Shown: one piece after another, positions 35,101 to 43,458 of the stretch | How the letters are laid out: each line of letters opens with the position of its first letter | How positions within the stretch are numbered: the first letter of the stretch is position 1 | Source: Helicobacter cholecystus | Lineage (GTDB): Bacteria > Campylobacterota > Campylobacteria > Campylobacterales > Helicobacteraceae | DNA length: 64,000 bases | Assembly (NCBI RefSeq): GCF_003364215.1 | Contig: NZ_NXLU01000003.1 | Location: 62,001-126,000, forward strand | Reading direction: 5' to 3' | Translations under genes and position numbers: made by a program | The notes under the pieces: model-generated | What the model was told of the DNA's origin: nothing | What the model saw: only the letters and a program-made list of their open reading frames with translations | The model's database searches: none

Positions 35101-37779
35101 AATCACTCCACTATCGATGGAAAACTCGATGCAGACAACTCTATCACACAAGCAACACTCTCAAACTCTATATTTAACGGTGATATTACACAAAATAATG
35201 GCACGATGACACTCACAGGGGTTGATAACTCAACTTTCACCTCTCCTGCTTTCAATATCAAGGGCAACCCCACTGCGATCACAAATATTAATCTTGATAC
35301 TGGTTCAAATCTCTCTAGCACTATTACTGCCCAAAATGCGACCCTAAGTTTCTCTTTAAATAATATTTCTTCTGTTGGGGATGTAGACAATCCCTCCACA
35401 ATCACCTTGACAGATGGCACCCTCTCCATTGATGCACAAAATGGCTCAATCTTTAATGCTGACATTACTGATACCAATACCAATGCCACACCTCCTTTAA
35501 AGAGTGCAGACATTACTCTAAAATCAAATTCCATCTTTAATGGAAAAATGGCTTTTGAAAACATTAGCATCACTGCTTCGCTAGATTCTTCTACTCTTCA
35601 TTCCCCACTTATTCAGGTCATAAATGGCAAATTTGACCTCATTTATACCAATTCTGCCAATGGTGGAACAATTACTGAGTTTGAGGCTAAAAATACAGAA
35701 CTTACAATCAAGGCTAACCAGAGTCTAGCTTCAATCAATCAACTTAAGATCAGCGGAAAAAGTCTAGATCTCTTAGCCCAAAATAATGCACGGCTAAGCA
35801 TAACAGATCTTCAATTTAATCAAACAACAACAGCCACTTACACTGCCCTTACTAATGGAAACCTCAATGTCAATACTCATATTGACAATAATGCAAGCAC
35901 CTTAGATGTCAAACTCTATGGTGGGATGCTTCAAGGTTCAATCACACAAATTGGCAATGGACAAGGTGGATTTGATAAGGGAAATATTGAGCTTAAAACA
36001 ATTGGGGATTTGGGTGGAAGACTAGCCCTTAGCGATGATACACAAATCCACTCTTTAACCTTAAACAATCATGAAGATGTGCTTTATACCAATGCCCTCT
36101 TTGTCTCAGCATTTAAAAATCCAATGAGTTATGTGGATTTTACTTTAGAATTTGATGATACACAAACCACTTCAAGAGTGGATAAAAGTATGATTAAAAA
36201 ACCCATTCCCCAACCAGGCCAACCTATTCTTCCCGCTCCAAATGGGAGCACCTATGTTCGATCTCTTCAAGTTGATGAAATTAAAGGTAATTATGGACTT
36301 TTTAGGGTATATGCTGATTTAGGTGCGGACTTGGCAGATAATATTCTTGCTTCTAGAGCAAGTGGTGAGCATATCATCCAAGTGCAATACCGCGCACAAA
36401 CATTTCAAGATATTGGGGGTAAACGCATTGTAGTTGCTAAAGTTATCGATCCCAACACCTCTGTAAGTTTTAAAGGAACTCAAAGTGAAATTGGTCTCAC
36501 TCGCTATGATACAGAAATCATCAAAGAAAATGCTCAAGGGGGTGGATTTGAATGGATTATTGGACAAGCTACTCCAGCAGGGATGAGTTATAGCTCTAAA
36601 ATTATTGCCACTCTTCTTCAAAGCCAATATCGCAATTTTATGGTGGAAGTGGATAGCTTAGATCGTCGTATGGGGGATCTTAGATACATCAAACGAGATT
36701 TAGGGTTATGGATGAGAGCTTATGTGGGTGAAGGTAAAAAAGGAGCTAATGACTTTAGTGTGAGCGCAAAAGATGATTATTACTCTATTTGGAGTGGAAT
36801 GGATTTTAATTCTGTTGGTCTCACTGTACATAACTTTGCAGGAATATTTTTTAACTACACAGGAATTAATTCTGAAGGTAAAGATTTTAGTAGTTCAGGC
36901 TATAATATTGGCATTGGATTGTATGACACATTTAGGGCATTTAGTGGATTTTATGCAGATTTCTTAATGAAGTATATTTATAGTTCTAATTCCTTTGAAA
37001 TCACCAACTATGCCCTTGCGAAAAATAGGCCAAAAACAACAAATCATAAATTTCTTTTAAATGGAGAAATGGGTTATAGCTTCTATTATGGAGAAAAATT
37101 TAAAAGTGGATATATTCAACCGCAATTTCAAGTTACAAGTGGCTATATTGATGAGGTCTCACTTCAAATGGTGGATGTTAGCGGTGAAATCATTTATGGG
37201 ACAATGGCTAGAAACTTCCCCATTACTCTCCGTGCAGGGGTATTCTGGGGACAGGTTTTTGGAGAAAAAATCAAATCTCATATTAAATTTGGAAGCTCTT
37301 TTGCTTATGATGTCAATAGTGGTGGAGATTTACATTTTAAAGATAGCTCTACACAACTTGATTTTAAGCAAGGAAGTGATTTTAGGATGCTCTTAAGTGC
37401 ACGGAGTGATTTTACATTCAGTGATTTTTTCAAAGTCTATGCAAGCATTGATACAAGCTTTTTTGGAAATTATAATATTGTATATAATGCAAACTTTGGA
37501 CTTAGAATGATCTTTGGACGTCCCAATAATCGCGTAATGAACGTCCCTATGGTTTATAATCCCTATGAACCACCCGTAGTGATTAATGATGATAAACGAA
37601 CTATACCTGTTGTGAAAAAATTTACTACAAAGGATATTGATCAAAACTATGCAGGAAAACCTAGAAAAATAGAAAGTCAAATTTTTGGGAATCCTCTACC
37701 ACAATCTAATTATGGAAATCTTCCCTATACTCCTTCAAGAAAATCTATTCGTGATATGACCAGCGAGGTGGAATTCTAA
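29146..37779 (+). CDS. Giant autotransporter with periplasmic tail (barrel protein 4)
   Basis: About 2877 residues. I place the start at TTG 29146, not at the TTG six bases earlier, because GAGAG is then six bases away and the N-terminus MRFSSTIALS matches MRLSPAITLS of the next gene. The passenger (about 25-2450) is a long Asn/Thr/Ser/Gly/Gln-rich beta-helix of short units such as SKIDGNI and TQNGG; two longer modules recur (33991-34440 and 34672-35126). The junction is GLFRVYADLGADLADNI, then ASGEHIIQV. The barrel runs from RRMGDLRYIKRDLGLWMR (about 2507) to ANFGLRMIFG (about 2790). An 87-residue tail has KRTIPVVKKFTTKDI and ends SEVEF. Cysteines occur only in the signal peptide. An adhesin or biofilm role is likely but unproven. 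Confidence 0.85.
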   Translation: MRFSSTIALSIVACGILCEGQSYTDWNGGNFNDGDNVNISYNASTSTPTLLNQSINLANGTLTANITATLLKQGVINGPMVGNFGSGNISFGSAGATINFNITKQQNAIGVTEAFRLNSTTLTANANLNINSNIAGGGFTLFNATGGNLTFNGDVKISGNASNAMTTNNSTLNINQAGGKNIDITGAISANGGNTNIKLDGGDKISGAFNGTNNSHLTLEIDNSTYSGNVTNSGTSTINIKNNGKLDGTLNAQGTELKLTMQNGSISQSVKSSATTNTLELKQNSVINGGLQSSGTTNLNLDSSRINGTSTITGTKFSATLQSSQINSLTTSATESTIKVDKGSGSTISTLTMNGNNNSIFTDQETLTVQTLTMIGKNNTAHYSGNANNGAKLTITGDATITANGGENKFVFQKGGVNGILKTSGKTDFKLLGNTNINTMQHSANDLKLTVDEQAIVQNGVNTDTQTTTLDITISKTAALNGSSTLKSQTSAKVSMSDTAKGGNFNFQGPQNTLNASGTNNTLTGLSMQGSNGGNTNNNLNVTGKLTINGNADLKAGNGGNNTIDFNDGGITGTLTTSGQTTLQTKNSTSIAQGIVHSNGDFNADFENHSHIQQGIQTSGNGNSIINIKDQAKISGNSILKSNQNTLTLISSAQIIGNTTFAGNTNALTANNDSKITGQLITDAQAQNTTYTLKDNATLVGGIDTQTGAGKTTASFNNNSKIENGTSNLSADIDLTFTDNSQTNNEQFNINGAAVNIIFKNQAQNNGGAITTKNGTSDIKFTDDSKMTNGKVETTGGNTTLLANQNANLTGSLSQSGGNFNATFKNNSQFNGNGTQTGGTSSITFQDQAKWSGNFEQNGATSQSSITFNNTANMQGNIVVKDGTTNITFNPQTFIVGNIQAAGRENKVTLSNALLDGNLTLDGVGPINGESNATITNSKITGNIQGYDKVDIKITGSEVDGYLHQGGSFDPQGMKAIISDSWIKQGFQGNNDQANTLNVTNSKIDGGIKQIQGSLDATLEATLVTGGFQGSQNSANKVTMTNGSLKDGIVQNTGSLDFLSKGTNFIATTPNQSYGFLGINSQNTLKMANGDFGSQHIKQQGGSLNAEIVSMSNVQNFEGINSNNNVSLSNTEMTDVSQSGGSLDLLTYSQIKGSITGSNNSQNIIRIVGSGVREDILQNTGSMELYLTNSSAGTQGTQNNKIGITNANFGLYADNSTIKNIELIHSTSLGNSTSTTLTGTFSQMGGRSTMTFSDSKFTGQDSIKFEDTLSASLIFTKSEINHVSAIRGVSTLNLSESKMGNFSGTSGVHTVMLTSSEGKNFTQNNGSLSVSATANSTLSSLTGNNATLSLILGNQSSVTGNVSNTNGNTSISMQDSTINGDVLQTGGNLTFNAEQSEIKGKYEQNGGSSNVNFTQSFIKKGVGLNSVADGSSLIFSQQSQVNQGFEVNNSNIALSLLSQSKITEGFKQNGGKVIGSLNNQSSINGDANHAGLTLSGGVTSFTLYNQSQINQGIQATNNTSSILVDRSTIDGNITINQGSLDLTAQNKSTITSAQMQITDADLQLTLDTNSKFIGDLTQTNKTQEITIKQNSTFQGNITNTNTTSTIIIDNASVTGHLTQERGTLRLELSNGGKIGGNVVLKQVDTTLLGSGTNNEIQGNFSQENGSLKGNMNGLTLTGTYTQNGGTSDVIFTHSAFKSDTTITNAINSSLSFENSTLKNYTITGGSNNTLKLLNQSTMTGNLTLQNQASAILKMQDSKIDGNINASNDSFLHFDTLNSEITGTSTIDTGGVTGVAENTKFGGDFTLTQTTSNVSFINGSEINGNLIAMQGDNTIKFDASSLTGNLSQTQGNINLDLSNGSQIIQNLTFNNTVAHFTGSGTGNKIGGKFDSLQTKLTGDVSGLTLQGTFTQQNGTSDIIFRNQSQFNSLVSIDTATSSNIKFENQSGIKANISIKNGTDNQLSFNDASFIVGDTILADTTALIAASNHSTIDGKLDADNSITQATLSNSIFNGDITQNNGTMTLTGVDNSTFTSPAFNIKGNPTAITNINLDTGSNLSSTITAQNATLSFSLNNISSVGDVDNPSTITLTDGTLSIDAQNGSIFNADITDTNTNATPPLKSADITLKSNSIFNGKMAFENISITASLDSSTLHSPLIQVINGKFDLIYTNSANGGTITEFEAKNTELTIKANQSLASINQLKISGKSLDLLAQNNARLSITDLQFNQTTTATYTALTNGNLNVNTHIDNNASTLDVKLYGGMLQGSITQIGNGQGGFDKGNIELKTIGDLGGRLALSDDTQIHSLTLNNHEDVLYTNALFVSAFKNPMSYVDFTLEFDDTQTTSRVDKSMIKKPIPQPGQPILPAPNGSTYVRSLQVDEIKGNYGLFRVYADLGADLADNILASRASGEHIIQVQYRAQTFQDIGGKRIVVAKVIDPNTSVSFKGTQSEIGLTRYDTEIIKENAQGGGFEWIIGQATPAGMSYSSKIIATLLQSQYRNFMVEVDSLDRRMGDLRYIKRDLGLWMRAYVGEGKKGANDFSVSAKDDYYSIWSGMDFNSVGLTVHNFAGIFFNYTGINSEGKDFSSSGYNIGIGLYDTFRAFSGFYADFLMKYIYSSNSFEITNYALAKNRPKTTNHKFLLNGEMGYSFYYGEKFKSGYIQPQFQVTSGYIDEVSLQMVDVSGEIIYGTMARNFPITLRAGVFWGQVFGEKIKSHIKFGSSFAYDVNSGGDLHFKDSSTQLDFKQGSDFRMLLSARSDFTFSDFFKVYASIDTSFFGNYNIVYNANFGLRMIFGRPNNRVMNVPMVYNPYEPPVVINDDKRTIPVVKKFTTKDIDQNYAGKPRKIESQIFGNPLPQSNYGNLPYTPSRKSIRDMTSEVEF
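33991..34440 (+). repeat. Passenger module, copy A (in barrel protein 4)
   Basis: About 150 residues. Order of landmarks: HLTQERGTLRLELSNGG, LLGSGTNNEIQGNFSQ, GLTLTGTYTQNGGTSDVIF, SLSFENSTLKN, SKIDGNI. Similarity to copies B-E is at protein level; boundaries are approximate. Confidence 0.6.
34672..35126 (+). repeat. Passenger module, copy B (in barrel protein 4)
   Basis: Same order as copy A: NLSQTQGNINLDLSNGS, FTGSGTGNKIGGKFD, GLTLQGTFTQQNGTSDIIF, NIKFENQSGIKAN, STIDGKL. This is the copy closest to A. Confidence 0.6.
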
Positions 37780-40700
37780 TGCGCTTGTCTCCTGCTATCA
37801 CTTTATCTGCCTTACTGGTTGGGGGAATGGGGTATGGAGTAGATTGGAGTATTACAGGAACTGAAACCAAAAACATTAATGCCCAACAAGTTAATGGTGT
37901 TGAGCTTACAGGAAATGGCGATCTTACGGTTAATAGCACGGGAAATAGTGCAATTAAAGATATGAAAATGTTTTGGCTTACAAATGGAGCAAGTGCAAAT
38001 TTTAATGTCAATAATGGAAATCTTTCGCTTGATTTAGAACTTTTAAATCCTAATCGTATAACAAACATCATCAAGTTTGATGTTAAGAGCAATGCAACCC
38101 TCACCCTTAATACTGGTAAAAATGGGGGAGCTCATGGAGTATTTAATGGAGTGAATACCACTCTTTCTGCAACAATTGCTAATGGTGGAGTGCTTGATGG
38201 ATTAATGAGCAATGATGGCACAACAAGTCTTCAAATCAATCATGGAGGAACATTAAGTGGAAATGTTTCGCAAACTGGAGGAAGACTAGAGGCAACAATT
38301 GAGGGAACTCTTGATGGAGGAATTAGTGCTAATAAAAATGTCCAACAAGTGCGTTTATGGGCAAATCAAAATCAAAATGTCAATACCCTTTCTTCAAATA
38401 TTACAGGAAATATCACAATCCAAGGAGGAGACTTAGGGGGAATACTTAAGGGGATAAATCTTGGTGGAAGTTATGTGCAATCAGGCGGAACTTCAGATAT
38501 TGCCTTTCACCACTCACAATTTAATGGAAACACTACCTTAAGCGATGCAACTACTCTAATTCACTTCTATGCTACAAATTTAAAATCCATTACTACTACA
38601 AATGGAAATACAACCATCAATCTCAAGGGGGATATAAATACCCATACAGGGGGTTCTATAATGGAGGGTTACACAGGAAATGGTGGAAGAACCACCATTA
38701 ACCTCATTGAGAACTCCTCTATGCAGAGCGCATCACAAACTACAGGTGCTCTAACAATTGACTCCACAAATTCTAATATCAATGGCTCTGTTACAGGATC
38801 AAATGCTGCCACACTTAATCTTCTCCTCTCTGAGAGTATGCTTACAGGTAGCCTCTCAAATTCTGGAGGAATTACAACTCTGCATTCAACAGATTCTAAA
38901 ATCAATGGAAGTGTGACTCAGGTAGGCGGTAGTTTACAGATCAATATGAGCGACACAAGTATTGGAGAGAAAATTACTCAAAATGGCGGAACACTTCAAT
39001 TTATCATTGCAAGAAATTCAACAATTTCACAAGGAATGCTTCTCACAGGTGTAGCTGAGGGCAATTCTATTCCCCAAATTAATTTTAGCAACACCCAAAT
39101 CACAAATGGGGGACTTTTTATCAGTCAGGTTGTTGGTGAGCTTAGTGGCATAATCTCTGATGGCTCAACAATTAATGGAGGATTTGATCAAACCAATAGG
39201 GGACAAGTTTCATTACAATTTAATAACTCAACTCTAAATGGTGGAGTTGCTGTAAGAGATGGAGGAAATATTCAGGGCAATACGGGACAATCTTCAAACT
39301 ATGCCACTGTTTTATCTTTTGCAAATAACTCAACTCTTAATGACGGAGTCACATCCAATAATCATTCCATTTGGCTTGACTTTGATCACAGTGTTGAAAA
39401 TGGGAATTTTACCTTTACTGGAGGGAATGCCTATATCAAAGGCACAGGTCAATCAACACTCACGGGAGATCTCATCTCCCAAAACACAGCAACTACATCT
39501 TTGGATTTACGAAACTCTACCCTCATAGGGGATATCAGACAAAATAATGGAGTGCAAACACTCACTATTTTAAATCAGGCAAGAATTAAGGGCAATATTG
39601 AGAATAACAATACAATTGTAGCCTTTGAACTGCGACAAGGATCAGAACTTCAAGGCTCTTACACTCAAAATAATGGATTTTTAGAGTGGATTTTGGGTGG
39701 AAATGCAATTGTTCATCAAGATGTGACACTCAATAATGTGCAAACAACGCTTGGTAATGGCAGATCAATTGATCAAATTGAAACCCTTAAGGGTAATTTC
39801 ACACAAAATGGCGGGACTCTCAGCGGAAATTTAGGAGGTTTGATACTTGAAGGACAATTTACTCAAAATGGGGGGACTACAAATATTATTTTTAGAAAAG
39901 CAGATTTTAAGCAAGAGACAAAAATTAATGATGCCACTTTAAGTAAAATTACTTTTGATGATGAATCAAACCTTAAAACAACTACTATTTCTAACAGCAA
40001 AAATCCTGACAATACCTTTACACTTGATCATAAGACCATATTGGAGGGGAATTTTATCCTTAAAGATTCAAAAGTAACCCTTGGGGTGAAAAATCAATCA
40101 AAAATCACAGGAAGCATCATCAGTAATGATCCTGACAATGATCTCAACCTTGACTTTGGTGGCGCAGGAAACGAAATTGGGGGAGATCTTGAAGTCAAAG
40201 ATGGGAATCTTAATGGAGAGATTGCAGGAACAACTATTGGGGGGCAAATTAAACTTATTGATGCACAAACTCATTTACATATTGTTGATTCTGAAGTTAA
40301 GGGAGGAATCGATATCACTCGTGGATACACCCTTTTAACCCTACAAAACTCAACCATTGGTACTGGCTTTACAATGAGCCAAATGGATGGACAGGGAAGA
40401 AACCCTACTCTAGGATTAAGCATTAATGAGGGAAGCAAAATTGATGGAGATCTAAGATTTGAAAATACCATTGTTGCCCTAGGAGGCTTTGGGGATAATA
40501 ATCTCATCACAGGAAACCTCATCTCAACAAACACAACCCTCTACACTGGGGGAGATAATTTTAACCAAGCAGGACATCATCCCTCACCCACTTCTATTTC
40601 AGGGCTTACAATACAAGGAGAGTTTAAGCAAGAGAGCGGAAGCTTAAATCTTATCTTTGCGAATCAATCTGATATACAAGGCAAAACTACACTCAATGAT

Positions 40701-43448
40701 GGATTAAAATCCCATCTTACCTTGCAAAACTCAAAATTGGGGGCATTAGAGATTATCAAGGGAGGAGACAACCTCATCATTTTAAAAGATGCCTCTAAGC
40801 AAAATGGAGCAATTTCCCTCACAGATACCACAGCCACAATCAAGGCTTTTGGTCAATCAGTTATGGAGGGCGATATTACTGTTACAACTCCTACTCAGAC
40901 AACTCCTCACACAAATATATTCCTTGATCAATCCACACTCAAAGGAAATATTAATCAATCTGGTGGAACACTTAATTTAGAATACATCAAAAACTCCAAT
41001 ATGATTGGATCCATTACTGCTGGAAAACTTGATCCCCTCTCTATCACACTAGATCGCTCAAGCATTACAGGAGATATGACAATTGCGAGTAGCAATGTGC
41101 AAATTAATATGAGCAATCAATCCTTAATTGAGGGTGATTTTGCTCTTACTAATAATTCTAGCTTTAAACTCAATGCCAATGCCTCAACACTTAAAGGAGA
41201 TATCACTCACACTTTTAATAATCCTCAAGCCAATGCATCTGAGATAGAACTTAATTTTAATAATGGTTCAATATTTGATAATAATAAACTCTCAATCAGT
41301 GGAAATATGGTTGTTAATTCTCAAGATTCCACAGTCAACTCAACCAAAGGAATGGATCTTATTAGTGGGATTTTCAATCTCAATCTCTCTCATTCCAAAG
41401 GAGTCATTGATTCTCTAAGCACTGGGGGCAATAATGTCATTAATGTCATCACAAGCAATCAATCAGATTCTCAAATCACTCAAACAACCATTTCAGATAA
41501 TGGAAATCTTTCCCTTATAGGACAATCACAAGCTATTCTTAAAGGTGAGATTAAGCTTGATGGTCAAGCAAAAGGATTGATTAACTCTTCAGAGAATGCA
41601 AATTTAAAAATTGATATCAATCCTGCCCCCACAAGCACACTTGAAATTGTTCTTAATGGTGGAATTATGGAAGGAATGATCAATCAAGCTCAGCCTACCG
41701 TAGGATTGATGACACTTGATAGTGCTGGAGCCTTTGGAGGCAGATGGATTGCTACAGGTGATTCTGCAATCAAAGAATTTGTTATCACCAATTCTTCGGC
41801 AAATATTGGCAATGAGGGCTTAATGCTTGCTGATACTTATACCTCTCCCATTTCACTTGTGGATACAACAAGAAATGTGGGAGGAATTTCAAGAATTGGA
41901 ATGGCAATGATTAAAGCAAATACTGGAGCTCCCCAAACTGGACAGACTGCAGAGAGAACAATTGCCATGAGCACTCTTGATGGAATTAATGGTGTTTTTC
42001 GTGTTTATACTGATATCGGTGCTGAAGCTAGCGATAAAATCACCACGCAAAAAGCCTCAGGAAGTCATATTATGCAGGTTTATTACAATCCTGCAACATT
42101 CACTGAAGATATTGCAAATCGCTATATTGTTGTAGCTCATGTTGATGATAATCAAACCACGGCAAATTTTGAGGGTGGAAGCACAATTGTAGGAACTCAA
42201 ACTTATAAAACCAGTTTGACAAAAGTTCCTGTAGCAAATGGTGGATTTGATTGGATCTTGGGCAAAACTCAAAATGCTGGAGCCAACTATGGGACCAAGG
42301 TAATCTCTTCTATTCTTCAAAGCCAATATCGAAGCTTTGCAATCCAAACTGAGACTTTACGTCAAAGAATGGGAGAGTTGAGAGATATTAATCGCGTACA
42401 TGGGTTATGGGGACGCTACACCATGGGAAATATGCAAACTCCAGAAAGCGATGTAGCCATTGGGATAGAGGATCATTTCTACTCTGCTTGGGTGGGATAT
42501 GATCAAAATATACTTGATCTTAAAGGGCAGGATTTTTTTGGTTTTGCTCTAAGCTATAATCTTCTTAACCCTCAAGGAGAGGATTATAAAGGAAATGTCC
42601 ATAGCATAGGATTTAATTTTTATAATACCTTTATTGCACGGAATGATTTTTATGTTGATCTTGTGATTAAGTATATTCTTTCTATGGCAAATTATGAAAT
42701 CTCCTACTACAGTCTTGCCCAAAATACTCCACAATATCTCAATCACAAGTTAATGTTTAATGTTGAAATTGGCAAAAAATTCAAACTCTCTGAAAGCAAA
42801 AATTACTTCTTTCTCCATCCAGAGGCACAGGTTATAGCTGGTTATATGTTTGGAAATGAGGTAGATTTTATTGATTTTACTCAAACCACTATTGCTTCCT
42901 CTACCTCAGGAATTGCTCCTGTAATTTTACGAACTGGGCTAAGTGCAGGATACAGTCTAAATCAAGGAATTAAATCTGACTTTTATATTGGAACCTCACT
43001 CTTGTATGAAACCACTAATGGGGGAGATGTGCATCTTGATGATGGCAACAATACTGTAGATTATAGTCATAAGGGTGCTTTTAAAATGAGTATTCAAGGA
43101 GGCTTTGATATACTTTTTACCGATAATGCAAGAATCTATTTTCAAGCGGGCACAAGCTTTTTTGGCAAAACCAATACAACCTACTCCATTAATGCTGGTG
43201 CAAGATTTGCATTTGGATATAAGAATACAAGAAAGCTCATTGTCCCTTCTTTGATCACTCCCCCTCCACCACAAGAACCCTATGATCCAAGAAACATTCC
43301 TGTCATTACAGACTTTACTCAAGAAGATATTCGCAACAATAATGCTTCCAAACCAAAGATACGTGGGAATGAGGATAACTACTTTATCAACACAAGAAAA
43401 GCTTATAGAGATAAATCAACTATTCAAAAAACATTCAGAAATCAATAA
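37779..43448 (+). CDS. Large autotransporter with periplasmic tail (barrel protein 5)
   Basis: A 1889-residue protein beginning MRLSPAITLSALLVGGMG. Its ATG overlaps the stop of the giant gene by one base (TAATG). The passenger (about 21-1470) is a beta-helix similar in composition to its neighbour and contains three copies of the shared module. The junction is NGVFRVYTDIGAEASDKI and ASGSHIMQVYY. The barrel runs from RQRMGELRDINRVHGLWG (about 1530) to NAGARFAFG (about 1813). The 76-residue tail is proline-rich at first (ITPPPPQEPYDP), then RNIPVITDFTQEDIRNNN, ending FRNQ. I saw no cysteine. It is the last gene of the cluster and converges with kefB after ten bases. Function is inferred as surface adhesion or interaction. 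Confidence 0.84.
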   Translation: MRLSPAITLSALLVGGMGYGVDWSITGTETKNINAQQVNGVELTGNGDLTVNSTGNSAIKDMKMFWLTNGASANFNVNNGNLSLDLELLNPNRITNIIKFDVKSNATLTLNTGKNGGAHGVFNGVNTTLSATIANGGVLDGLMSNDGTTSLQINHGGTLSGNVSQTGGRLEATIEGTLDGGISANKNVQQVRLWANQNQNVNTLSSNITGNITIQGGDLGGILKGINLGGSYVQSGGTSDIAFHHSQFNGNTTLSDATTLIHFYATNLKSITTTNGNTTINLKGDINTHTGGSIMEGYTGNGGRTTINLIENSSMQSASQTTGALTIDSTNSNINGSVTGSNAATLNLLLSESMLTGSLSNSGGITTLHSTDSKINGSVTQVGGSLQINMSDTSIGEKITQNGGTLQFIIARNSTISQGMLLTGVAEGNSIPQINFSNTQITNGGLFISQVVGELSGIISDGSTINGGFDQTNRGQVSLQFNNSTLNGGVAVRDGGNIQGNTGQSSNYATVLSFANNSTLNDGVTSNNHSIWLDFDHSVENGNFTFTGGNAYIKGTGQSTLTGDLISQNTATTSLDLRNSTLIGDIRQNNGVQTLTILNQARIKGNIENNNTIVAFELRQGSELQGSYTQNNGFLEWILGGNAIVHQDVTLNNVQTTLGNGRSIDQIETLKGNFTQNGGTLSGNLGGLILEGQFTQNGGTTNIIFRKADFKQETKINDATLSKITFDDESNLKTTTISNSKNPDNTFTLDHKTILEGNFILKDSKVTLGVKNQSKITGSIISNDPDNDLNLDFGGAGNEIGGDLEVKDGNLNGEIAGTTIGGQIKLIDAQTHLHIVDSEVKGGIDITRGYTLLTLQNSTIGTGFTMSQMDGQGRNPTLGLSINEGSKIDGDLRFENTIVALGGFGDNNLITGNLISTNTTLYTGGDNFNQAGHHPSPTSISGLTIQGEFKQESGSLNLIFANQSDIQGKTTLNDGLKSHLTLQNSKLGALEIIKGGDNLIILKDASKQNGAISLTDTTATIKAFGQSVMEGDITVTTPTQTTPHTNIFLDQSTLKGNINQSGGTLNLEYIKNSNMIGSITAGKLDPLSITLDRSSITGDMTIASSNVQINMSNQSLIEGDFALTNNSSFKLNANASTLKGDITHTFNNPQANASEIELNFNNGSIFDNNKLSISGNMVVNSQDSTVNSTKGMDLISGIFNLNLSHSKGVIDSLSTGGNNVINVITSNQSDSQITQTTISDNGNLSLIGQSQAILKGEIKLDGQAKGLINSSENANLKIDINPAPTSTLEIVLNGGIMEGMINQAQPTVGLMTLDSAGAFGGRWIATGDSAIKEFVITNSSANIGNEGLMLADTYTSPISLVDTTRNVGGISRIGMAMIKANTGAPQTGQTAERTIAMSTLDGINGVFRVYTDIGAEASDKITTQKASGSHIMQVYYNPATFTEDIANRYIVVAHVDDNQTTANFEGGSTIVGTQTYKTSLTKVPVANGGFDWILGKTQNAGANYGTKVISSILQSQYRSFAIQTETLRQRMGELRDINRVHGLWGRYTMGNMQTPESDVAIGIEDHFYSAWVGYDQNILDLKGQDFFGFALSYNLLNPQGEDYKGNVHSIGFNFYNTFIARNDFYVDLVIKYILSMANYEISYYSLAQNTPQYLNHKLMFNVEIGKKFKLSESKNYFFLHPEAQVIAGYMFGNEVDFIDFTQTTIASSTSGIAPVILRTGLSAGYSLNQGIKSDFYIGTSLLYETTNGGDVHLDDGNNTVDYSHKGAFKMSIQGGFDILFTDNARIYFQAGTSFFGKTNTTYSINAGARFAFGYKNTRKLIVPSLITPPPPQEPYDPRNIPVITDFTQEDIRNNNASKPKIRGNEDNYFINTRKAYRDKSTIQKTFRNQ
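38258..38640 (+). repeat. Passenger module, copy C (in barrel protein 5), partial
   Basis: Shorter copy: NVSQTGGRLEATIEGTL, then GDLGGILKGINLGGSYVQ, GGTSDIAFHHSQF, TNLKSITTTNGN. The GSGTxNxI segment is replaced, so the match is weaker at the start. Confidence 0.45.
39654..40118 (+). repeat. Passenger module, copy D (in barrel protein 5)
   Basis: Landmarks in module order: SYTQNNGFLEWILGGN, LKGNFTQNGGTLSGNLGG, LEGQFTQNGGTTNIIF, KITFDDESNLKT, SKITGSI. Confidence 0.55.
40368..40878 (+). repeat. Passenger module, copy E (in barrel protein 5)
   Basis: Landmarks in module order: TMSQMDGQGRN, LGGFGDNNLITGNLIS, SGLTIQGEFKQESGSLNLIF, LTLQNSKLGALEI, SVMEGDI. It carries an extra insertion (around DNFNQAGHHPSP) not seen in the other copies. 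Confidence 0.5.
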
Positions 43449-43458
43449 TTTTCTCTTT

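Noticed and set aside
29301-35573. Several minus-strand frames of about 60-155 codons opposite the giant genes
   Set aside because: They are hydrophobic, valine/leucine-rich mirror translations of Asn/Thr-rich coding DNA, without ribosome sites or families.
30000-42000. CRISPR-like or short tandem DNA repeats in the giant genes
   Set aside because: The recurring motifs are protein-level beta-helix units with variable DNA. There are no identical direct repeats with regular spacers.
22060-43448. Annotating the barrel cluster as VacA-like toxins
   Set aside because: No sequence resembling the VacA p33/p55 domains was seen; the passengers are generic low-complexity beta-helices, so toxin activity is not supported.
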